Shown here in pieces: positions 58,464 to 64,000 of a DNA stretch of 64,000 nucleotides. The translations under genes were made by a program, and so were the position numbers. The stretch's first letter is position 1. Each line of letters begins with the position of its first letter. Origin of the DNA: Proteobacteria bacterium SG_bin6 (GTDB lineage Bacteria; Pseudomonadota; Alphaproteobacteria; Sphingomonadales; Sphingomonadaceae); the NCBI GenBank assembly GCA_002083435.1, contig LWDJ01000035.1, forward strand, positions 1-64,000. The letters are read 5' to 3'. The notes under the pieces are model-generated. The model was not told the DNA's origin and searched no databases. It worked only from the letters and a program-made list of their open reading frames with translations.

Positions 58464-59264
58464 TCAATGCACGAACCGCGCGACCACGTCGCGGTAGCTG
58501 CGGCTGACCTTCACCTGCGCGCCCGAGCCGAGCACCAGGAAACACTCGCCATTGGTGTGCGGCTTCACTTCCTTCACGAGATCGAGGTTGACGATCGTCG
58601 AGCGGTGCACCCGCTGGAAGCGGCGCGGATCGAGCCGCTTTTCCAGATCCTTCATCGTCTCGCGCAGGATCAGCGTGTTGTCGCCAGTGTAGATGCACAT
58701 ATAGTCGCCGGCGGCGTCGATCCGCTCGATCGAATCAACATCGACCCGGAAAATCTGGCCGCGATCCTTGATGTTGATGAGCTTTTCATAGCGGTTCGCC
58801 GCCGGATTGTCGGGCGCGTCGCCCAGCGTCTCCACCGCGTCGGGCGCGACCTCGGCGAGCACTTCCTTCAGCCGGTCGACCTCCTCGGCGCCGCGCTTCT
58901 CGGCCAGGCGCTGGCGCACCCGCGCGAGCGTGTCGGCGAGGCGCGTCTCCTCCACCGGCTTCATCAGATAATCGATCGCCTGCGCCTCGAACGCGCGGAT
59001 CGCATGGTCCGAATAGGCGGTGACGAACACGAACAGCGGCGGCTCGACCTCCATCAGCCCCTGCACCACCGAAAAGCCGTCGAATCCCGGCATCTGGATG
59101 TCGAGGAACACCAGATCGGGCTTATGGGTCTTGATCGCGCGGATCGCCTCGCGCCCGTTCATGCAGGTGGCGATGATTTCGACATCGTCATGCGCCTGAA
59201 GCCGCAATTGCAGCCCCTGGATCGCCAGGGTTTCGTCATCGACGAGAATGGTACGGATGGTCAT
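58464..59264 (-). CDS. LytTR-type response regulator
   Basis: The 266-residue regulator has a receiver (about 1-120) with acceptor Asp55 (LVFLDIQMPGFDG) and Lys in the YLMKPV segment. The LytTR DNA-binding domain (about 165-262) includes GDYMCIYTGDNTLILRETM, RRFQRVHRSTIVNLDLVKEV and VKVSRSYRDVV. Its ATG overlaps the kinase stop (ATGA). The regulated genes are unknown; LytTR sites were not searched for. Confidence 0.93.
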   Translation of the reverse strand: MTIRTILVDDETLAIQGLQLRLQAHDDVEIIATCMNGREAIRAIKTHKPDLVFLDIQMPGFDGFSVVQGLMEVEPPLFVFVTAYSDHAIRAFEAQAIDYLMKPVEETRLADTLARVRQRLAEKRGAEEVDRLKEVLAEVAPDAVETLGDAPDNPAANRYEKLINIKDRGQIFRVDVDSIERIDAAGDYMCIYTGDNTLILRETMKDLEKRLDPRRFQRVHRSTIVNLDLVKEVKPHTNGECFLVLGSGAQVKVSRSYRDVVARFVH

Positions 59265-60367
59265 GCGGCCTCTTTCACTGGCTCTTCGAGCTGGAAGGGG
59301 AACTCGATTTCCACGCGGAAACCGCCCCCAGGGCCTTGGCCAGTCTCGAAACGATGGTCGGGGCCATAGGCCTGCGCCAGTCGTTCCCTGATATTGGCAA
59401 GGCCCACTCCGGTTGAAAGGCTGAAGCGGCTTTTTGTTTCGCTCAAGCCCGGCCCCGTGTCCGCCACGACGATCCGCACTCGTTCACCGACGAGTTGCGC
59501 CAGCACGTTGATCTCGGCCCCCTCCTCCTGCGGGGTGACCGCATATTTGATCGCATTCTCGACCAACGGCTGGAGCAGCAGCGAGGGCAGCCGCGCCTGG
59601 GCGACGCGGACGTCGATCTCGAATTGCGGGCGCAGCCGATCCTCGAAGCGCATCTTCTCGATCTCGAGATAGAGTTTCAGCGTCTCCACCTCCTGCGAAA
59701 GCGTGACATGCGCGGTCGGCTCGTTGGCGAGGGTATAGCGCAGGAACGCCGACAGCCGGCTGAGCATCGCATTGGCCCGCTCGGTCTGCTTCAGCAGCAC
59801 CAAGGTCGAGATGGAATTGAGCGTGTTGAACAGGAAATGCGGGTTCAGCTGATAGCGCAGCATGGCCAGCTGCGCCGAACTCGCCTGGCTTTCCAGCACT
59901 TGCAGCTGATCGATCTGCTCCTCGACGATCAGGTAGAAGTTGATCCCGAAATATAGCGCCGACCAGCCGGCGAGCACCGTGAAGTTCAGGAACAAGGTCG
60001 CCAGGATCAGCGTGAGGTTGATGCCGGGACGATCGAGCTTGATGAACGAGAAGGAGAATGCGTCGAGCACCGCGTAGATCAGCGTCGCGACCAGCAGCGC
60101 GGCGATGCTGAACACCACCAGCGGCACCCGCGGCAGCGAGCGGAAATAGCCGTACAGCGCCGAGAGCAGCAGGGTGATGCAATAGCCCACGATCGATTCG
60201 ATCACGAGCGGGATCAGCGCGGTGAAGCTCAGCCCGTTCGACAGGCTGGAAACGGTGCGCAGCAGCAGATAGCCGCTCCATCCCACCGCCTGCAAAATCC
60301 AGAAGGCACGGTTCTTCTGCTCGAAGAAGGGCCGCGAGAAGACGGCGGGGCGCGGCAGGCTGGCCAT
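59261..60367 (-). CDS. LytS/YpdA-type sensor histidine kinase
   Basis: The 368-residue kinase has about five membrane helices (40-190) and a His-kinase domain of the PF06580 type: YQLNPHFLFNTLNSISTLVLL with the phospho-His, LYLEIEKMRFEDRL, LLLQPLVENAIKYAV and the ATP-binding DTGPGL and STGVGLANIRERL. It phosphorylates the LytTR regulator with which it overlaps. No extracytoplasmic sensor loop is evident. Confidence 0.93.
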   Translation of the reverse strand: MASLPRPAVFSRPFFEQKNRAFWILQAVGWSGYLLLRTVSSLSNGLSFTALIPLVIESIVGYCITLLLSALYGYFRSLPRVPLVVFSIAALLVATLIYAVLDAFSFSFIKLDRPGINLTLILATLFLNFTVLAGWSALYFGINFYLIVEEQIDQLQVLESQASSAQLAMLRYQLNPHFLFNTLNSISTLVLLKQTERANAMLSRLSAFLRYTLANEPTAHVTLSQEVETLKLYLEIEKMRFEDRLRPQFEIDVRVAQARLPSLLLQPLVENAIKYAVTPQEEGAEINVLAQLVGERVRIVVADTGPGLSETKSRFSLSTGVGLANIRERLAQAYGPDHRFETGQGPGGGFRVEIEFPFQLEEPVKEAA

Positions 60368-60432
60368 GGCCGCCGCTTATACCGGCTGACAAGCGCATCG
60401 GAAGAGGTCATGCTGCCTGTCGGACTGGTTTG

Positions 60433-60566
60433 GGAAAGGGCGTCGTCCGCCTTTTCTCGAAGCGGCGCCGGTCCACGCCTCCTCCCGGCCACCCAACGGC
60501 GTTATCATCTGGGTGGCCGGGCACGGGCGTGGGCCGGCGCCGCGAAACACGCCAACCGCGTGTTTC
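60433..60566. repeat. Three consecutive hairpins before the HD-domain gene
   Basis: The structures are GAAAGGGCG/CGCCTTTTC (about 60433-60456), a 33-nt arm pair (60463-60495 and 60510-60542) matching at 28 of 33, and a perfect GAAACACGC/GCGTGTTTC stem (60544-60566, loop CAACC). They fill most of the gap between the kinase and HD genes. They could be a structured leader or a mobile repeat. Confidence 0.55.
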
Positions 60567-60583
60567 CAAAACGAAGGAGAGGC

Positions 60584-61171
60584 ATGATGACCGAGACCAT
60601 CGAGCGCGCACGCTTCACCGCCATGACCGAGGGAACGGCCGAGGACTGGGCGGTGATCTCCCACCATTTCCGCGATTTCGCGCAAGGCCTGCCGGGCCGG
60701 GTGCGCGCGCATCTGGAGCTGCTGCGCGGCGATTATGGCGGCTTCCCGGTCGATCGCTTCGAACATTCGCTGCAAACCGCGACCCGCGCGCACCGCGACG
60801 GGCGCGACGAGGCCTATGTCGTGATGGCGCTGCTCCACGATATCGGCGACACGCTCGGCAGTTATAACCACCCCGAGATCGCCGCCGCGATGCTCCGCCC
60901 GTTCGTGTCGGAGGAACTGCACTGGATCGCCCAGCACCACGGCGTGTTCCAGGGCTATTACTATTTCCACCACCTCGGCCTGGGCCGCGATCTGCGCGAG
61001 GGGTTTCGCGGCCACCCGCATTTCGAGGCCTGCGCCGATTTCTGCGAGAAATATGATCAGGCCGGGTTCGATCCGGCCTATGAAAGCGCGCCGATCGAGT
61101 TCTTCATGCCGATGGTCGAGCGCGTGATGAGCCGCCCGATCAACCCGACCTATCCCAGCCCAGCGAGCTGA
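60584..61171 (+). CDS. HD-domain metalloprotein, possible diiron oxygenase (PhnZ/MIOX-like)
   Basis: The 195-residue protein has AAGGAGAGGC before its ATG. Metal-ligand candidates lie in order: RFEHSLQTATRAH, ALLHDIGD, YNHPEIA, and QHHGVFQGYYYFHH. The EH...LQ..A plus HD plus later His layout resembles the HD diiron oxygenase branch (PhnZ, MIOX-like) rather than typical phosphohydrolases, but this is inference. PhnZ acts on phosphonate; no phosphonate genes are adjacent. The upstream region carries three hairpins. Confidence 0.8.
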   Translation: MMTETIERARFTAMTEGTAEDWAVISHHFRDFAQGLPGRVRAHLELLRGDYGGFPVDRFEHSLQTATRAHRDGRDEAYVVMALLHDIGDTLGSYNHPEIAAAMLRPFVSEELHWIAQHHGVFQGYYYFHHLGLGRDLREGFRGHPHFEACADFCEKYDQAGFDPAYESAPIEFFMPMVERVMSRPINPTYPSPAS

Positions 61172-61206
61172 GGCGCGCGGCCTCTCAGGGCCCTGGTGCA
61201 TCCCCC

Positions 61207-61253
61207 AAAAGCAAACCGCCGCCCCCTTGTCGGGGACGGCGGCTGGCTTTGTT
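61207..61253. terminator. Bidirectional-type intrinsic terminator
   Basis: A ~18-bp stem (AAAGCAAACCGCCGCCCCC against GGGGACGGCGGCTGGCTTT with a few mismatches) separates the HD gene and the TonB receptor gene. On the minus strand it is followed by TTTGCTTTT, and on the plus strand by a T-rich TTTGTTTC. Confidence 0.7.
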
Positions 61254-61268
61254 TCGATCGTCGCGCGC

Positions 61269-64000
61269 TTACAGGGTGAAGCGCACGCCGAGACGGATGA
61301 AGTAGGTCGAGGCGTTGAAGTTTGGCGCCAGATTGTCGTTCGGCCCCCGGTACCCCGAGTAACGATACTGGGCGCAGGTCTGCGTCGAGTTGGTGTTGAC
61401 CGCAGCGACGCCACCGGCCGGCACCGTCCCGCCGATATTGCCTACCGGGGTTCCGGTCGGCACCGCCTGGTTCAAGCACTGCACCTGGATCACCGGCGCG
61501 CCACCGATCTGGCGCAGGCCGCCCCAATCGCTGTTCAGCAGGTTGGGCAGGTTGTTGATGTCGGCGAACACCGAGATCCGCGACGAGCGGAAGAACAGCG
61601 GGATTTCCTGCTCCAGATGGAGGTCGATCCGGGTCACCGCACGGTTGCGGGCGATGTTCTTCGGCGCGATCTGGCCACGGAACCGGCTCAACCCAGTGCT
61701 GTTGATCAGGTTGTTCAGCATGGCCTGAACGTCGGCGTTTTCGTAGCTGACGATCGGATCGTTCACCAGCGGCACATACAGCAGGTTCGAGTTCTGGTTG
61801 CTGGTCAGCACCGTGCCGAACACCGACGAACGCGTCGCGACGTTGTCCTGCATGAAGTAGCTGTAGGGGTTGCCCGCGCGGGTTTCGCCGAACAGCTGGA
61901 TCTTCGTCTTGTAATCGCCGAAGAACGCGTGATCGTAGCCGATGCTGTACTTGAACTGCCAGGCGGTCTGCAGGTCCGACGTCCCCAGAACCGGGAAGTT
62001 CGGATCGGCGAACACCTGGAAGCGGTAGTTCGAGTTCGGCGTCGACGCGCTGGCATTGCCGACATCGCGAATGTCCTGAATGATATACGCGCCGGTCAGC
62101 GACAGGCCGAAATCGAATTCCTTGCGGAAGCGGAACACGCCGATGTGGCTACGGCCACCCTGCGCATTATAGGTCAGCACGTCCCAGTTGTTATCGGTGA
62201 AGCCCAGGCGGCCGTTATAGCGGGTGCGGCCGTCGGGAAGCCGGCCGATCGCGATCGAGCGCACATCGGTGAAGGCCACGTCGTTGCGCACTTTCTGGAA
62301 CAGATAATCGACGCCCCACTCGATGCCGAAGAAGTTCCAATCCGCCGACAGCGACGCCTTCAGGATCGAAGGCAGGCGGAAATTGGGCGCCAATTCGGCG
62401 GTATTCGTGAGGGCCGAAGCCGACCCGCCCCGCGCGAACTGGGTGAGCGCGGGGTTAACGTTCGCGCCGACGTTGTTGAGCGCAGCGACGCAGACCGGTC
62501 CGGTCACGTTCGCGGCGCCGGCGCAGCCCAGCGCGGTCGCCGCGCGCGAGATGGTGAAGGCGTTGGTGGTGACGGTGTTCGAGAAGCTGTTCGACATGTA
62601 AATGTCGGGGTTGCCGCCCGCGAGGATGCCCACACCGCCATGCAGGCGCAGCGAGGGCGTCACCTTCCAGTCGATCGCCAGGCGCGGCTCGAAGGTCTGC
62701 AGCCCCTTATAGGTCTGCTGGTTGCTGAAGCCGGTGCGATCGGTGAAGGCGGTGTTCAGCAGCGGGAAGCTGTTCTGGCCATAGAGGTTCCAGCGGAAAC
62801 CGTAGCTGACGTTCAGGCCGGGCGCCGGGCGCCAATCGTCCTGCAGACCAACCGAGATTTCATCATAGCTGAAATTCGCCGCCGCGCCGGTCGCGCCTGG
62901 GGCGACGACCGCTGCATATTGCACCTGGTTGGCGTTGCCCGCCGCGAAATCGGCGAGCGAGTCGAAATAATAGCTGCCCAGGCTGTTCGGCACGAAGTTG
63001 TTGAAGGTGCGGTTGCGCGCGACTTCGACCAGCAGCTTCAGTTCGTGGTTGTTGAGGTTCAACCGGCCCAGGAACGACCCGCCGAAGGTGTCGGTGTTGA
63101 GCACGTTGGTCTGGCGGAAATTGTCCGGACCGAAAGTGATGCGCGGAACGCCGGTCGAGCAGGCGGTCGCGCTGCCGACGCTGACGGCATCCTGGCAGAC
63201 GGTGAACTGCGAGCTGGTGCGGCCGCCCAGCGGCTCCTGACCGCGCTGATAGCCCTTGTAGATAAGGCGGATTTCGGTCGACAGCGTGCTCGACCAGGTC
63301 GAGTTCAGCTGCAGGATGCCGGCGCGGAGCAGTTCGCTCAGCGTGTAGGCGTTGGAGCTGAGGCCATATTGCGGGTTGGTCGCCGAAACGGTGGTGTTGT
63401 TCGGGCTGATCAGCGCGTTGTATGCGTTGACGTACGAAATCGACAGGCGCTGGCCGCTGGCGATGTTCCAGTCGAGCCGGGTCGAGAATTTCTCGTCGAG
63501 GCGCTGGTTGATCCGCAGTACATCGCCGAACGCGGCGCCCGCGATGCCGTAGCGCGCGGCGCCCGCCAGCCCGCGGAGGTTGTCGATCTGCGCGGTGGTC
63601 AGCCCCTGGATATTCTCCGGCTGGGTGCCGAAGGCGCGCGGATCGGTGTTCTTTTCATAGTTGAACATCAGGAACAGGCGATCCTTCAGGATCGGCCCGG
63701 CGATCGTCGCGCCATAGGTTTCCGACTTGAACGGCGGCAGGGCGATGCGCTGCGTGCCGATCCGGTCGCCCGAAAGACCGTCGGTGTTCTGCGAATAGAA
63801 GCCGGTGAGGAACAGCTTGTTGGTGCCCGAACGGAGCACCGCGTCGATCACGCCGCCCTGATAGTTGGTCTGGCGGAAGTCGTAATTCGCCGCCGAGGTC
63901 GTGACCTGCTCCAGCGCGTCGAACGAGACCGGGCCACGGATGTTCGGGCTGGCGTCCTGGTTCAGACCGAAGGTGTCGCCGACGGTCACGCCGTTGATCG
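61269..64000 (-). CDS. TonB-dependent receptor, Oar-like (N-terminus outside window)
   Basis: The reading frame is open to the window edge (910 codons visible), so the true start lies beyond 64000. Plug-domain remnants are seen at the start (INGVTVGDTFGLN, FDALEQVTTSAANYDFRQTNYQGGVID, shown as landmarks). The remainder is a long barrel with alternating aromatic strands, ending YFIRLGVRFTL, a typical outer-membrane C-terminus. The Oar-like type often carries an N-terminal carboxypeptidase-regulatory domain, not visible here. The imported substrate is unknown. Confidence 0.9.
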   Translation of the reverse strand, partial: INGVTVGDTFGLNQDASPNIRGPVSFDALEQVTTSAANYDFRQTNYQGGVIDAVLRSGTNKLFLTGFYSQNTDGLSGDRIGTQRIALPPFKSETYGATIAGPILKDRLFLMFNYEKNTDPRAFGTQPENIQGLTTAQIDNLRGLAGAARYGIAGAAFGDVLRINQRLDEKFSTRLDWNIASGQRLSISYVNAYNALISPNNTTVSATNPQYGLSSNAYTLSELLRAGILQLNSTWSSTLSTEIRLIYKGYQRGQEPLGGRTSSQFTVCQDAVSVGSATACSTGVPRITFGPDNFRQTNVLNTDTFGGSFLGRLNLNNHELKLLVEVARNRTFNNFVPNSLGSYYFDSLADFAAGNANQVQYAAVVAPGATGAAANFSYDEISVGLQDDWRPAPGLNVSYGFRWNLYGQNSFPLLNTAFTDRTGFSNQQTYKGLQTFEPRLAIDWKVTPSLRLHGGVGILAGGNPDIYMSNSFSNTVTTNAFTISRAATALGCAGAANVTGPVCVAALNNVGANVNPALTQFARGGSASALTNTAELAPNFRLPSILKASLSADWNFFGIEWGVDYLFQKVRNDVAFTDVRSIAIGRLPDGRTRYNGRLGFTDNNWDVLTYNAQGGRSHIGVFRFRKEFDFGLSLTGAYIIQDIRDVGNASASTPNSNYRFQVFADPNFPVLGTSDLQTAWQFKYSIGYDHAFFGDYKTKIQLFGETRAGNPYSYFMQDNVATRSSVFGTVLTSNQNSNLLYVPLVNDPIVSYENADVQAMLNNLINSTGLSRFRGQIAPKNIARNRAVTRIDLHLEQEIPLFFRSSRISVFADINNLPNLLNSDWGGLRQIGGAPVIQVQCLNQAVPTGTPVGNIGGTVPAGGVAAVNTNSTQTCAQYRYSGYRGPNDNLAPNFNASTYFIRLGVRFTL

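Noticed and set aside
1..64000. CRISPR arrays, tRNA or rRNA genes
   Set aside because: The repeated palindromes are dispersed, not regularly spaced, and no tRNA-like T-arm plus anticodon pattern or rRNA sequence was recognised by eye.

Overview
The window is high-GC, gene-dense chromosomal DNA from an alphaproteobacterium, most likely a sphingomonad (Sphingomonas or a close relative). The evidence is the family mix: a large TonB-dependent receptor, COQ9, a DUF1501/DUF1800 pair, homogentisate catabolism, an EmrAB/NodT pump, and the dispersed palindromic repeats whose translation gives the familiar 'PGLxxG' artefact. No rRNA, tRNA, CRISPR array, phage or classical transposase was seen. The first gene (DEAD-box helicase) and the last (TonB receptor) are cut by the window edges.

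Layout. 1-8 kb: helicase with a long leader, a small GIY-YIG nuclease gene inside inverted repeats, an M20-family protein, an S41 protease, and two overlapping amidohydrolases. 8-13.8 kb: cytochrome P450 behind a TetR-type palindrome, an Old Yellow Enzyme, an EamA transporter, COQ9, and two tandem glycine-zipper envelope proteins. 13.8-25 kb: lipoprotein, the argS-SPOR-nagZ set, rarD, glutamate-carboxypeptidase-like M20, GFA protein, the DUF1800/DUF1501 pair, purA. 25-36.3 kb: aroC, a DUF559 nuclease gene inside inverted repeats, fabI, YihY, a DnaJ-type chaperone, a cNMP-binding/flavin oxidoreductase, and an ABC ATPase with a giant permease-M1 aminopeptidase fusion. 36.3-42.5 kb: GST, AraC regulator, and an EAL-histidine kinase-receiver signalling set. 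42.5-47.6 kb: an unusual 400-base gap holding a Phe-rich mini-ORF plus hairpin, then a TetR-EmrA-EmrB-NodT efflux operon. 47.6-58.4 kb: flavin monooxygenase, degenerate isochorismatase-like protein, malate synthase G, MarR regulator with the hppD/hmgA tyrosine catabolic genes, then a YqcI/YcgG-DUF1989 pair, a PEP-mutase-like protein and a guanidinium-type SMR exporter. 58.4-64 kb: LytS/LytTR two-component pair, an HD-domain protein behind three hairpins, and the TonB receptor.

The most interesting pattern is that two unrelated small nuclease genes, GIY-YIG at 1634-1927 and DUF559 at 26748-27158, are each bracketed by inverted copies of the genome's own dispersed palindromic repeats. The flanking arms are about 34 and 59 nt. 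In the DUF559 case the hairpin stems differ between arms but keep pairing, which suggests selected structure. This resembles the REP/RAYT arrangement but with different nuclease families. Other items worth attention: a Phe-rich leader-like peptide with an attenuator-like hairpin and no downstream operon; several enzyme relatives that have lost catalytic residues (M20 at 2092, amidohydrolase at 5140, isochorismatase-like at 49445); a possible guanidino-compound cluster at 56-58.4 kb; and a histidine kinase whose sensor half is visibly lower in GC than its surroundings.

All calls come from reading translated sequence and DNA by eye. No database search was run, and starts were chosen from Shine-Dalgarno sequences, overlaps and known family N-termini.
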